From the NCBI RefSeq assembly GCF_021018895.1, contig NC_079377.1, forward strand, positions 17,452,501 to 17,516,500: DNA of 64,000 nt. The letters are read 5' to 3'. Position 1 is the first letter of the stretch. Every line of letters begins with the position of its first letter. The notes below the pieces were generated by a model. It was given only the letters and a program-made list of their open reading frames with translations, had not been told where the DNA came from and made no database searches. This document shows, piece by piece, positions 37,394 to 49,620 of this stretch. Origin of the DNA: Seriola aureovittata. Taxonomy: Eukaryota > Chordata > Actinopteri > Carangiformes > Carangidae. The translations under genes were made by a program, and so were the position numbers.

Positions 37394-37516
37394 CTTTCTC
37401 TTTTGTTCCCGGGACGTTGCTCTCCTGCTCTTCCTCCGCTTCTCCTTCTCGTCCTCTATTGCATTCACATCCACTTCCCCCCGATTCTTCTTCAATTGGG
37501 AGGCCGCGTGAGCCAT
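37394..37516 (-). CDS. ank3: Ankyrin-G exon 1: start codon and charged N-terminal leader
   Basis: Encodes 41 residues starting MAHAASQLKKNR and ending SREQKRK, then donor AAAG|GTAACA in phase 0. The first residues match the long N-terminal isoform of mammalian ankyrin-G as I remember it; the middle (EVDVNAIEDEKEKRRKSRR) has diverged but keeps an acidic stretch followed by a basic one. The start is the first in-frame ATG and has A at -3 and G at +4. The frame stays open upstream but contains no other ATG before it. The leader precedes the ankyrin solenoid and differs between alternative ankyrin-G promoters, so this exon marks one specific promoter. It lies 32.4 kb from the next exon. Reading past the donor gives VTDEGWLAW and so on, which is intron. 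Confidence 0.94.
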
Positions 37517-38003
37517 GATAGGTAATAAAAAAATGAAGAAGCACCACACACTACACACGCGTGCCTCACCTGAAATCCCAGAGAAGTTCAGGGGCTATAA
37601 TTGACAAAACCGGGATCTCAGAGGAAAAAATCGGGGTAGAAAAGGAAAGGGGGGGAAAGGGAAGAAAAATGCCCTCCTTGAAAAGGAGAATGGAGAAGAG
37701 TAGGGTTTCTTTCACGTATGTATGTATATCCTGTATGTCCTTTCTTTTGGTTGTTGCTCTGGTCTGGTCTGCTCTTTTCCTCTGTCTCTCTCTCTCTTTT
37801 TTTCTTTTAAAGTGATGGAAAGATGGGAGAGAAGAGACAGCAGCTTCTCCTTCTCCTCTTCCTCCTCCTCCTCCTCGTGTGTCATCCACTGGCAGTGTGA
37901 GAGGAGCGCGCCCAGGAGAGGTGAGGACAAACCGGATAGAGAGAAAAGAGACACGAGCATCACCAGCACAGAGGTGGAGGGAGGGAAGAGAGAGAGTGAG
38001 AAA

Positions 38004-38008
<5 letters not shown>

Positions 38009-38034
<26 letters not shown>
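38009..38034 (+). repeat. (GA)n microsatellite in the presumed promoter
   Basis: About 13 GA units; CT on the ankyrin sense strand, about 495 bp upstream of the ATG. Confidence 0.95.
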
Positions 38035-38038
<4 letters not shown>

Positions 38039-38070
38039 GAGGTGGAGGGAGGGAGGGTGCAAGGGGAATG

Positions 38071-38084
38071 GTAACCATGGAAAC
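38071..38084. promoter_or_regulatory. Near-perfect X-box close to the ankyrin start exon
   Basis: GTAACCATGGAAAC has a perfect left half-site and one mismatch in the right. It lies in the presumed promoter, 555 bp upstream of the ATG. Confidence 0.3.
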
Positions 38085-38508
38085 CACGCTCTGTTTCAGT
38101 CTGTCCTCTTAAATGTTTCTTTCTCTTTCTCCCAGCTGCTTTACCTCACCTGGTGCTCCACCATGCAGGCGTGTGTGTGTGTGGGTGTGCGTGTGCATGT
38201 GCATACACGTGTGAGATACAGTGTGAGAAAGAGTGGATGTGAGTGCATGAATGAAGCAAAGGCACCGGGTAAGGAAAGTAAAGGACATCGTGGCGCGGAG
38301 CAACAGCAGGGTGAGTGTGTGCGTGTGTTTGTGTACCCCCTACCTATCTACTATCACACACACATACACATACGGACACACATTACCAGCTGGAGGTAGC
38401 CGAGTATAAGGATGGGGAGAACATGTAAAGGACACGGGAGAAGGCAAAGAGGGAGGGAGGAGAGACTGGATGATCCTGATCACACTCACACTCTTTCTCA
38501 CACACAAA

Positions 38509-38530
38509 CACACACACACACACACACACA
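38509..38530 (+). repeat. (CA)n microsatellite
   Basis: Eleven CA units about 1 kb upstream of the ankyrin ATG. Confidence 0.9.
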
Positions 38531-40319
38531 TAACGGATGATAATCAGTAATGGCAGTTTGATCGTTTCAAGTGCTACAACAAGCTTGATTTATTCATGTT
38601 CATACCTGAAAATGAATGAGTCAGTGACTCAATGAATGGCAAGTGAATGAACCAACCAGACAACAAATGATAAATGATTTAGTAAATGAGTTAATTAATA
38701 ATTGAATGTCTGCACAAATCAAAAATCTGAGAAATACATTTTCAGTTCAGAAACACATTTCTCAGTTCCCAGTCCTGTGCCTCTCTAATCTCAGTGTGGT
38801 CATCCCACCATCTGGGTTCATTGACATCATGATGGAGAGGTCAAACAGGACCAGGGGAGCTTTTGTTTCACCAAATCACTCGGGTCTTTGTTGAAAACAG
38901 AGGGACAGAAGAGGAGGAGGAGGAGAAAGAGGAGAGAGACAGGAAAGAAGATCTACACAGAAAGTGAGAGAGGGGCATACAACAAAAGATCCTGTTTGAT
39001 TTTCTGTAACTGAAGCAGTGAATGAAGAAAAAGAGAGGAAGAACAAAAAAACACCAAAAAAACAAAAAACAAAACAAAACACCAGACGTCTTATTTAGGA
39101 TGTCCTTCACATCGGCCGTGCTCACGTCTGACATGGCAGCGGGAGACAGACAGAGCACGCAGCGGCCATCTTTGTGTTTCTCTCCCTGCCTGCCTGCGTG
39201 TCAGAGGCACCTATGAGCCAGGCTGGGTCCTGTTGATACCGAGAGGCTGCCTCATCACATGCCTGTCTGCCTTTAACAAAATATACTATATCTGGTCATG
39301 CCTTCAACTGTACATATGGACTAAATGGGAACCATATGGAAAAAAGCTGAGAGTGAGAGAGGAGATGATTGGGCACTGCTGCTACAGAACAACCCTCAGG
39401 GGACAGATGACAGGTTTAGCTGGTGGACACCAGTCATGTAACGATATGAGCGTGAAATTCCCTTTTCTCTTGCTCAAATATATTCATGCTCTCTGCTTCA
39501 TTTTTCTTTCTTTTCAACCACAAACACCAGCCACCGGCATAAGGGGGGGATGAAGCTGACTTACAGCCCCCATCATGCATCAGGGGGTGTCACATTATGC
39601 CAAATTATCATGTGGTTGCTAGGCGAGGGCCAATCAGATGGCTTTGGGGAGGACAGGATGGATGGATAAGGAGCGTGGAGAGGTAAGAAGAGAGATTGGG
39701 GAGCAGGGGGTGGGTACATGTGCACGAGGGTATGTGGATGCATGGAGAAGACAGGGCATATGTGCACATGATAAACAAACTGTTATCCTGAAAAAAAAAC
39801 CTTTGTCAGAGGAGAGATATGCAAAGAGGAATCATGATGAATGAAGAGGAAATGGAATAAAAATACTATGAGGCAAATTACACTGTGCAAAAAAAAGCAT
39901 TTAGTAGCTGCCAGTGCTAATGGCTTTTTAACAATTCATTCATTGATAAAAGTCCATTCACACTATGATAGCCAAAAGAAGACAGCAACCTCCCGTAGCC
40001 ATAGTAAAAGCCACTGCCAAGGTGTCCTATATTTCAAACACCAGCATTTTGCAGGCAAAGAAAAATCACGGCTACTACAACAGAGCAGAGTTGGCTGGTG
40101 GCCGGTGAACTCTAGAAGTGGACGATTATTGGATGTTTTCCACCGTTTTCCAGGCACTGTGCCACACAGATACAGGCACAATGAAACAACCACCAATGCA
40201 CTGATAAAACACACACAATTAAGAATATGTTATGTAAAGTAGTTCTACATATGTCACAAAAATACTAACGTTAACTCTGTTCATTATTAGGGTGTGTATC
40301 CATAGTAGTAGTGGTAGCT

Positions 40320-40595
40320 ACTATTATAGCTGAAACATTTAGTTGATTAATACATATCTGCAGTTGATCTACAAAAAAAAAAAAAACTGCAATTAATTGG
40401 TTACGTCATCTTTCAGCAAAATTAAAATAATAAACTGAATACACTTTTGGTTCTGGAGTGTTTGTCAGACAAAACAAGCAATTTTAATACTAGGTCAACT
40501 TGGAATACTTGGAAATTGTGATGAGATTTTTCAGTATTTTCTGATATTTGATAAACTAAACAATTAATAAAGAAATTAATTGATAGAGAATTTTA
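40320..40595 (-). mobile_element. hAT-like miniature element relic, copy 5
   Basis: Reverse-oriented copy in the 5' flank: GCTGAAACATTTAGTTGATT at one end, then CAGACAAAACAAGCAATTTT, ATTTTCTGATATTTGATAAA and AAACAATTAATAAAGAAATT. It is diverged and interrupted by an A run at 40372-40386. Confidence 0.6.
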
Positions 40596-41255
40596 ACTCA
40601 GTAATTGAAATAGTAGTAGCAACAGCGCCACTCATGGTATATTGGATCTATCAATGGTCTTTCCGGAATATGATCAGGACTTCCAAAATGTTTAAATATA
40701 AGTATTGTATAAATGTCACATTGAAAAATAGAAGTTCAGAAGCCAAACTCTCTAAATCCTCTTCAGATGCCCCTGAGACCATGTTGTTTGGGTCAGTCTC
40801 TTATCTGTTTTGAGTTGCAACTCCCATGGGTGCAACATGACCAATCACAGCATCAGTGTCATTGGCCTTTTTGACCTCTGCAGCGTTTCCCCCATACACT
40901 GACAAAAACAGACAAAGCAGAGAGGATCTGGGGGGTGTGGACCGGACAGGTCACTGTGGGGTTACAGCTGATGTGACAAGCTTTCACCTGAATTGAACTG
41001 CCCTTTAACTGTCTTGCCCATGTTATTCACAAGTGCCTATCAACTAGATACTGCTTCCCTGTGGTCATTCAAGAGCCTTATTTACATTATTCATTTACTT
41101 GCACAGCACAATCATTATGCTGCAGGAATTGTCACAAACTGTGCTGTCATGTATAACCATGTATAACATCTGTTCTGAGCTTCTGAAAAAAGAAATAATA
41201 ATAAGCAGTGTGTCCTCTTTGGTCCAGCCAGACTGTTCTTATTCTCTGTACTCTG

Positions 41256-41269
41256 CTGCCCTCTAGTGC
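41256..41269 (-). promoter_or_regulatory. CTCF-like core motif
   Basis: CTGCCCTCTAGTGC matches 13 of 14 positions of the reverse core STGCCMYCTRSTGG. It is about 3.7 kb upstream of exon 1. Motif match only. Confidence 0.3.
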
Positions 41270-44200
41270 TCAACAGCACACACATGTCCTGGAAGTGCAA
41301 CGCTCGCTTTGTACTGGATACTACATAAAAAAGGAGTTTGTCAGTGGAAACATAAACAACACATTGCTTAAAACCAAACTACCATTAAACAGCATCACAT
41401 GTGTCTTACTCACAAAAGGATCTATTTTCAAGATTTAAGATTTCTATTTTGTCTCTCCACTTAACACTTGAACACTCGAAGCACCAGATCACTACCAAGC
41501 TTCAGCTCCATTTCACAGAAAAGAAAGTCTGTATGGAACTACATTTCTGCTACACCAGGACGGACCCATCTGTGAGTTAAAGCATTATACATTATGAATC
41601 TCATCCTTTCCCCTCACTGCTGCTCTCCATGTGTGAAGAAATCTTTGTAAGCTCTGACTGGATTAGAAACGCCTTGAGGAAGAAGAAAGAAGAGTATGAA
41701 AGGTGCAAGGTCATATAGCAAGTGGTTGGACTGACAGGAAACAGATCCACCTACAGAGAATGCCCCCTACACTTGCCCTAGGGGCTAATGCATCAATATG
41801 GGGGGATGCGGTGAGAAGAGGAAGTGGGCTTTGAAAGAGGGAACTGAGTTTGAAATATATCAGAAGACCACAGTATTCAAATAGAAAAAGGCTGAGAATG
41901 GAGGTGAGAGCAAAATCTGGATGGAGTAATTTCCTACAAGAGAGGTGAGGTGAAATGCAAGAGGGCAGAAACAGTCTAGAGACAGTTAAAAATCAATTCA
42001 GGCTATGCAGTAAAGAAAACATAGATGAAAACAAATGAATCATCAAGTATCAAATCATATTAAATTCCTCTGTAGCTCTGCCAGCCACATAGAATCAGAC
42101 AGTGTTGAAGGGTGTTTGCAGCCGGAACATTAAGGCCACAGCTGAAGGCAATAAACGGTTGTTGTTTTCGTGAGTGTTTTTTTTACTATCATCATCATTT
42201 ACATGTCCGCTCTGGCTAGAACAAACACACAAACTGAGTCACACACACATTATTTATCCCCTTTGTTCCTCTACTCCATCATCTAAATGATTTTAATGTC
42301 TCCCCTCGAGATAAGCAAGACGTACCCTGAGACATGCGCTTTAACCCACTTAGCTACCAGTAACCTACCTAAATGTGTGTCACGACCAAGCAGCCCCCTT
42401 CAAACCAGACCAAAATGCCCTTCCATGGTTTCCCCACTGAGGGGCAGACAGACATTCATGGTGGAGAAGATAAGCACACTGACACACATATGCACACATA
42501 TAGAGACACAGACAAACACACACACACGCAGGCAGTGTGTACTTTAGTATTTGAGGTGGGGTCTTAAAAGGTTGACTGACTGTAGGGGGAGGTATGTTCT
42601 TTTCAATTTGCTGAACAGAAGTGCTTTACACTGAATGGTTATTTTTTTTCATATGCAGTTAGAGGCAGACAGAAAGATGACTGGGAGTTAGACACTGTTT
42701 ACGCTCACAAAAAGAGATTATGTGGGTCATATTGAAGCAATTAAATGAATTAATCAATAGTAAAATTCTTTGTGTTACTGAAAATGTCGTCACAATGCGA
42801 AATGAGACGATAAGTGCGATTAAAAACAAGTCCTGATTTCACCCTCCACAGAGACTACAAGAGCTACAGAGCTACAATTTCCATCAGCTCGAACATCAAA
42901 GCATGTTTTAAAAAAAATATGAGTCATGCAGGGTTAACAGTGGAGCATGCAGTGTATCTGCTGCCCACTGCTGTATGTTATAAACATGCTTCACATCACC
43001 ACCACAAAAAAAAAAAAAAAAAGATGAAAGAAGCTGATGTAGAACAGCAGGTTACCCCAGGATAAACCACTGGGGGAAGTAGGATTTACATTTGAAACAA
43101 AAGAGAGTGGATTTATGTTTCTATGAGCTAGGGTCGCCAGGTTTCACCTGACGTTACCGAGCCACAATTCTCAAACATTAGCCACATTTTCAAGCATTTT
43201 AAAACCAGTGTGTGGTGGAAGCAAAGCAATCATATTTACAACTCAGAAACCTCTTGCAAGCACAAACTCCAATGTTTTCATTCTGAACAACCCAAGAAAA
43301 TATTTGTTTAACCTGATAACAATGTGCAGATACTAGAAAAACTGCTCACATCTATATTCCATCATCTGTCTTTTCACCATGAAACTAGTCTTGTGGAACA
43401 AACCTAAGTCAATATGAGGACTAGGAGAAATATAATCAATCATTTTAATAGGCTGAAGCTTTTTCTTTCTGACAATATCTCCAGGCTATTGCGATGACTT
43501 CAGTGACTTATCCAAATAATAACAAGAACAAACACAGTTGCCTGTTGATTAAGAATTTCCGATAAACAATGGGGAGTTAATTTCTTGGCTGAAAGTGGTG
43601 GCCTAACTGGGACGGCGGTGCAGTGACTGAAAGTGATCCCTTTTCCGTTTTACACAGAAATGGCAGCACGAGAATAAACAATTTCACGGTCTGTTGGCAA
43701 CAGTAATACATGGCCTCGCACAATCACACCCGGTGTCCTCCTGTTTTATATCAGCATACCGTACTGCAATAAGCCATTTCACCAAGGCTTTGAAAAATAG
43801 GCAATATGTTGTACAGAAGAGTGAGAAACAGAATTGGTCATCTTGGTGCTGGCCGTGTCTAAGCTCTGTAGGGAAATTATTTAAAAGTGATGCATTGTGA
43901 TATATATTGTTCTCCTGTGCACTTCTCTATTAAATGCACCTCTTCGTTCTCAATACTTCACTGCTGGTTTACAGTAAGTCCAGTTATGTAATTTGTTGTG
44001 GACAGAATAATTATATCTGTGGGCTGAGGAGGAAGTTCAATTTGGACATTAATAAAACACCATTTCCTGATGGTAACCATTACGAGGCAGCCTGAGTGCT
44101 TTTTAATTGAAAACATAAAGCAAAAATCTGTGGTGGCTTTTACTTTGATATCCTGAGTGTAATGGAGGGGAATGGCTAAAGGAAAGAAAACAACACAACA

Positions 44201-44374
44201 CAAGACAAATAAAGGGGAGATTTATGGTGATGGTGAGAAACAGTAAAGAGAAAGAGAGACAGGTGAGTAGACAACCTGTTGATGACTGGATATGGAGGCC
44301 TCACAGGTCATGACCTTGTCACTTCAGCCAATCACAGACACCAGATTCAGCATCAACTTCTCAGGATATGGCTC

Positions 44375-44504
44375 GTCACCATGGCAACTGTTTTCTCTGA
44401 CAATGTAGTCCCTGAACAGTTACTCTCTGGTGGGCGAGGTGGTGGGATATTCCAGGAACTTCACACACAGGACCCATCAAGAAAACAAAAGTTGCCATGG
44501 TAAC
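44375..44504. promoter_or_regulatory. Pair of perfect RFX X-box motifs
   Basis: GTCACCATGGCAAC (44375-44388) and GTTGCCATGGTAAC (44491-44504) each satisfy the X-box consensus GTNRCC-N0-3-RGYAAC without mismatch. They are 103 bp apart and about 7 kb upstream of ankyrin exon 1. RFX factors bind such sites in ciliary, immune and neural genes. Binding is inferred from motif only. Confidence 0.45.
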
Positions 44505-45359
44505 TGTAGGTTGATTTTGCTGACGTGGGAATTAGGAGGATGTTAACAGACTGAGAACGGCAACAGTTTTCTGCATAAACATAACACTTACTCACATAAT
44601 GTTGAAGTCAGTGCATGCAAATATAGTTCAGAAAAGGTGTCGGTAGTTTTGGCATTATAGGTGAACTATCTATTGTATCTGAAATATTAGATTGATAAAT
44701 TGAGAAATTCTTCAATTCAAAATTTAAGTCAATTAAAATGTTTGTTTGTGTTTGGAAAACAAAAAAAAAGTTTGACACAAATTGCTGGTGTCTTCATAAG
44801 TGTATAGGTTCGCAACCCATGGACTCCCTCTTCCATGAGACAACTGTACATTTTGTACATGAAAAAGGCAAATTATATAATAAAATTGCGCATAATACTG
44901 AATTATGAAAAAGTGCAGTACTTGGTTAATTTTTTTTTATATAAATCCTGTGACTGCAAATTCACAAAAACTGAAGGGAGCTATAGGAGGAATTGTATTT
45001 TTTTTTTTGTTTTTTTTTTTTTCAAATAATGAGACAAAATGATGCAACCCAAACAGTTTGGGATTTTTAGGCTGTACTCTGTGTGCTGTGCTCTGTGATT
45101 TGGAGTCTGATCAAAGGCAAGCACACTGCCTTCCTCCCATGCGAAGCAGCAGAAGCCACCAGCACCATATGTGTGTGCCCATCAGTGGGTCCACATGCCA
45201 TATGCCTGAATGTGCTGGTGTAATGCTTTCTCTGTGCCAATCATCTCACTGCCCGCTCAGAAATGGGGGGTGTTCATTCGTGCAGTCCTACGGTGGGGGT
45301 GTGTGCATGTATGTGTAATATTATATATACATATATCGTATGTGGGGGTATATATATTG

Positions 45360-45361
<2 letters not shown>

Positions 45362-45392
<31 letters not shown>
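45362..45392 (+). repeat. (TA)n microsatellite
   Basis: About 15 AT/TA units embedded in a wider TATA-rich patch (45325-45412). Confidence 0.95.
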
Positions 45393-45395
<3 letters not shown>

Positions 45396-48300
45396 TATAT
45401 AGGTGTATATACGTAGTTTTGCATACTTCAACGAGGACTCTGTACTGTATATGAGTGACAAAGTGCAGGAGTGTGTGAAGCGGTGTGCTTGTGCAAGCAT
45501 AACCTCATCAGACCCTGTTACTGGAATTGCAGGAGCTGCGTGTTTGTGCAGCCCTGTTACTCTCCCTGAGCTGCTGGGCAGTGGAATATCCTCCCCAGTG
45601 TCGAGTTTCCCCGTCATGATGGGATCATAGAGATGTGCCAAGAAGCACTGTGTCTGGGGAGTCTCGCTCACTCTCGCACAGTACACCGGCCCCATATCAA
45701 AGTATCAAAGCAACCAGCTGGAAAGTGCTACCGGACCCACTAAACCCCAAAGTCCTGTGTTACTGTGTGAGTACACACACATCTAAGCACAGACAAATCC
45801 ATTTACACACACTTACACACTCATATGCTATTGCTTTTCTTCACAGAAGAAAGGTCAACTGCCACCTGAGCATTTGCAGGCTGTATTTTTTGAGCCTGGA
45901 GATATTTACCATAAAAGTGAAACTCATAAAAGTCATTTATACACCCATCACTCAAATGTATTCAGTATAAGACATAAGTCTATCTACGTCTCTAAATGTT
46001 GCGCCAGTACACCTTAAGGCTTATTGGCAAATGTACAGTACAAGTATATCTAACAAGATAATGTTGAGTGAACATGTAAAGACCGTCAATCATTTTCAAT
46101 GAATATCAGTTTTAGCAATAAGATTCATGTCAGAGGAATAATCAATAAAATAAAGCCATATAACCAACTTTAAGATCAATGCACCTTTCTCTATTTTGAG
46201 CAGTATCCTCAAATCAAGGGGACATGAACACTCACTATGATCAGTTCTCAGTGCTATTGATTATTTTGTTTTGTCACTCATGCAAGACAGGTTGAATGAA
46301 CATTTGGGGAAAAGTCGAGCAGACAGAATCTTCTGTGAAAAGTTTGTCTGCCCCCAAATCAATGTAGACAAATTCCAGCCAGCCAAAATTGTGTTTTCAA
46401 ACATTTCTATTTCCAATGCTCTCTGTGACCAGAGATACTTCTCGGATATGTTTCCTATCAAAACATACACATGTAGAGTGCAGAGGGGAATAAGACCTAC
46501 CAACTGAAATTAAGCCTGAGGTTTCCAGTAGTACCCTCTGGCCTAGTAAAAGTAACAGCTCGGACGTTTGGTCACATGCAGGCTTCATTTTCCGTCACTG
46601 GAGAGAAGAGGCCGAATGTCGGCCAGAGGTTCTAGCCATCCAGACAGCTGCTGCGTGTGACCGACTCTTGATAATGGAAATGTAGCGCTACTACGCTTAG
46701 CTCATTCCATTTCTCATATTAGCTTTGCCAAAAGGTCGAAATGCCGTCTGATATGGTATCTGGAAATGAAAGAGCATGGAAAGGTTACAAATAGAGTTTA
46801 TTGAAGTTTTAATTGGATGCAAATCAGCTAATTGTGTTTGCACAGTGAGAGCAGATCAGCATACTCAGTAGACTACATGTGCAAGCATATATACTGTATA
46901 TGTCTGGGTCACAAGCATCCTATCACCTCATCTTTCTCACACCTTAGCAATGATCACCACGCTCAAACAGACTGGATGGTTTGGATCCCGGGCACAGGGT
47001 AGGGCAAGATCGCAGTGGTGTAAATGTCAAGTCCTCTCACTAACTCACACATATTACAAAGTTCATCCCATGTAGTGCCCTCTAACATGCATGCACACTA
47101 ATAACATATGAGAAAAAATGTATAAGGAAAAGTATAACTAAATGTTTAGACAAGTATATCACATACAACAGCTTGAAAACTATCTTAAATAAGTCAGTGG
47201 AACACTTCAGGAAGAGTAAAACGGTAAACAATAAACTGTAAACAATATTTACTGAAATGCTGATGTGACCACTTAGAGTACTCAAACACAAACTCTCTCT
47301 CCTGACCAGAAATCCATCTATATTCAGTGTGCTGATGTAGTTTCATAATTGTGGAGCTGAAAGCATCATTTATCTCATCTTAGGTGGCTCAGAAAACAAA
47401 ACCAATGTCTTTCAATTATGCTGCCAACATCACAAAGAGGCTATCATTCGCTCTATCTCTGAAAGCAATAACACATGGAGACCGAGAAAGAAAGGAGGAG
47501 AGAGAACTTATCAATGTTCTCCCCCCATAAGCCATAAAGCTGCAAGATCTTGCCAAGTCTGATAAGCGACATCCAACACTCTTCTACTGCGCTCTCTCTC
47601 CTACTCATTTCACCCCACCAAACCCCTCCCTGCTGCTCCATCTTGACAGCTGGGGCCCCAGTCCCACATCAGTGGAAATTTCCTGAAATGTCACTCCAGC
47701 CAACGGCCTGAGTGATTGGATAACATGGGGAGTATTGCTGCATAGGCCATACACAGACATACACACAATGGTCCCTCAGCCCATTGTCCCTGGTCCCCAC
47801 ACGATGGCTGTCACCCCAACTTCAGCACTTCGAGGCAAAATTTGTTCAGCCATGCGTGTATCTTTCTGTCTCAAAACCCCACTGTGCCTCGCCTTCCTCA
47901 ACCCCTTCATATCTTGTCCTCACCTTCTCGTCCTTAGAGTTCAACCTGTCATAGCAACTCAGCCAGGGGCCAGGATGAAAAGGTGATGGGTCAAACGAGA
48001 AGCAGGAAGTCCCTTAGGCCAGGATCTATCAATCTACGCCTTAAAAGGTTAATGTAATGTAACACTGGGAAAATGACTCAAAAATTGGAATTCAATCAGA
48101 CTTACCATTTATAAATGCTAATTAGGAACAATGGTGAAGTCTTTGAAGCCTAGTAAATCTACACTGACTGTATGTTGCTTCAAGAACAGTGTACAGCTAT
48201 GCTAGCAGCTCCGTATGTTTAGAGCTTAAGGTAACAATCAACAATGACAACACATACATTCAGATATTCAGTAGGTATAATGGTTACCTTGTTCACTGTC

Positions 48301-49598
48301 TTACTTTGGTGAGCTTCAGTAAACACTTGTCAATTAGCTCTAAACAGTAGTTTTTAGTTGTAAACTAAGGTATTGGACAAAAGTGTGCCCCAAATTGCAT
48401 GGTAATCCATTCAATTGTTGGTGAGACATTTCAAACAAAACCACAAATATGAATTTCGGGGTGGTTTGAGAGACAAAGTCAGGTGAGAAAGTGAGAAGTG
48501 AGAAGAATGTGAAGAATTCATCCTCTGGGGAACATGAATGTCTGTACAAAATTTGCGGTTGACAAAGAAATTGACCAACAGACAAATATTTCCATCCATA
48601 GACATATGGCACCAAGAGGGCTTAAAATGAGAATGTAACAAAGAGAGAATGACGGTGACAATGCACTTTTACTATCTTACTATCAAAAATATACATATTG
48701 GTAAACTAGATCAGTTATTGCAATAGTGTTTCACCATATTTGCTATCAAGTTAGTGGCAAAGGAAAGCTACATGTATCCTGCCTAACTTGACCTCACTTT
48801 TTCTTAGATTCATACTGACTTATCCAACTCGGAGATAAAAAAGTTACCAGTGTAATTTATTTAGCTAAACCACAGCCATATTAGCCAAATGTTAGCCACT
48901 CTGTGGGAGCGCTCATACAGACGAGTAGTGACATGTAAAAAACATACAAGTCCATGTGACTGTGCTTTTAAACTCACCCTTTCAACCCTTCGCATCTTCA
49001 GTTAATCCTGACTGTCTCTGACATTGTCTGCAAGTGCGCCAGGTGCAAAGAGGGAAAGTGTATCGAAGGCCATGAACCGACTAGAGACAGTACAGTGAGA
49101 ATGTGTATAAAGCCCTGCCCAACCCACTTCAGCTACAAGCAGCAGTAGGGGTTACAGGCAGTTAATCAGACAAGTGCTAATCTAGTTAGGAGATCAACAA
49201 ATGAGCCTCTCAGCACTGAAAAGGAGGACACAGACACACAGACAATAGAGTGGGTCAATGCCATTGTGTAAGAGAACAACAGGAAGGATAGAAACGGAGT
49301 ATTAGTGTCATAATTCAGATCAAAATGAGGGTTGAGTGTAGAGCAGGAGCATTAAGCTGTGCCTGCTAGTGGGAATTTCTATTGGAATAATTTGTACAGG
49401 CCTAATTTTTGAGGTGACTTCCTGTCTGAAACCAACACATTTGAAGTTGTCCGAAAGTGACAGATTGGGACTGATTCATTTATCTGAGTGAAAGAATAAT
49501 ATCTGATATTTTAGATGTTCTAAAATGATGAGTAATGGTCCTGGATGTGGGTCTATAACTGGTACAAACACCTGTTCCTTCTAATTAGCAATGTCAAG

Positions 49599-49620
49599 AA
49601 ATTGTGCCTTTGCACAATTT
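49599..49620. other. Perfect 9-bp hairpin or palindromic protein site
   Basis: AAATTGTGC, loop CTTT, GCACAATTT. Perfect arms in otherwise unique 5' flank sequence. It may be a binding site for a dimeric factor or chance. Confidence 0.4.

Larger units (their letters stand above)
72..37516 (-). other. ank3: ANK3-type ankyrin gene, 5' part (exons 1-6), partial
   Basis: Gene-level entry. Six minus-strand exons in order (37516-37394, 4942-4841, 4542-4444, 2314-2216, 1673-1575, 257-72) join without a frame break into 236 codons. All junctions are phase 0 and all introns GT-AG. The product is the N-terminus of an ankyrin: a 41-residue charged leader, then six ankyrin repeats. The family is the adaptor linking ion channels and adhesion molecules to spectrin. 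The choice of ANK3 over ANK1 or ANK2 rests on the leader MAHAASQLKKNR, the string [19 protein letters not shown] and the ending NADVESK, all of which I recall from mammalian ankyrin-G; ANK2 reads NADVQSK there. Later repeats, ZU5, UPA and death domains lie outside the window. Which teleost copy (a or b) this is cannot be decided here. Confidence 0.93.
37517..38100 (-). promoter_or_regulatory. Presumed 5' UTR and promoter of the long-leader ankyrin-G transcript
   Basis: This is the sequence directly upstream of the ATG. On the minus strand it is strongly CT-rich, including a (CT)n run at about 38009-38034, with a small GC-rich patch (GCGCGCCC, near 37905-37912). There is no TATA box at a convincing distance. 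A near-perfect RFX X-box (GTAACCATGGAAAC, 38071-38084) sits about 555 bp from the ATG. The transcription start cannot be read from sequence, so the extent is a guess. Confidence 0.35.
38101..44374. other. 5' flank, proximal part
   Basis: No trustworthy coding exon. It contains a CA repeat, a purine-rich patch at about 38900-39060, a hAT-like relic (40320-40595) and the CTCF-like motif. A frame MVEHQ ending at a GTGAGG donor (38164-38150, minus) is too short to call. Confidence 0.6.

Noticed and set aside
37211..37558. Extended leader upstream of MAHAAS and read-through after the exon 1 donor
   Set aside because: No in-frame ATG exists upstream of 37516 in this stretch. The GTAACA donor after KRK is in the phase exon 2 needs, so the extra residues are not coding.
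38150..38164. Minus-strand MVEHQ followed by GTGAGG
   Set aside because: Only five codons and a weak start context; likely chance, though a non-coding 5' exon border is possible.
37566..38399. Long open frames on both strands around the presumed promoter
   Set aside because: They arise from GA/CT-rich sequence (Ser/Leu or Arg/Glu runs) and have no recognisable domain. The region is better read as promoter and 5' UTR of the ankyrin gene.
45321..45695. Overlapping open frames on both strands next to the TA repeat
   Set aside because: Neither strand shows splice borders or family motifs; part of the text is encoded by the TA microsatellite.
48970..48993. Minus-strand MRRVER followed by a GTGAGT donor
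   Set aside because: A six-codon frame is too short to separate from chance without expression data.
49100..49140. TATAAAG-type promoter on the plus strand
   Set aside because: Isolated TATA-like text is frequent in AT-rich DNA; only a 15-codon frame follows and no other promoter signal is seen.
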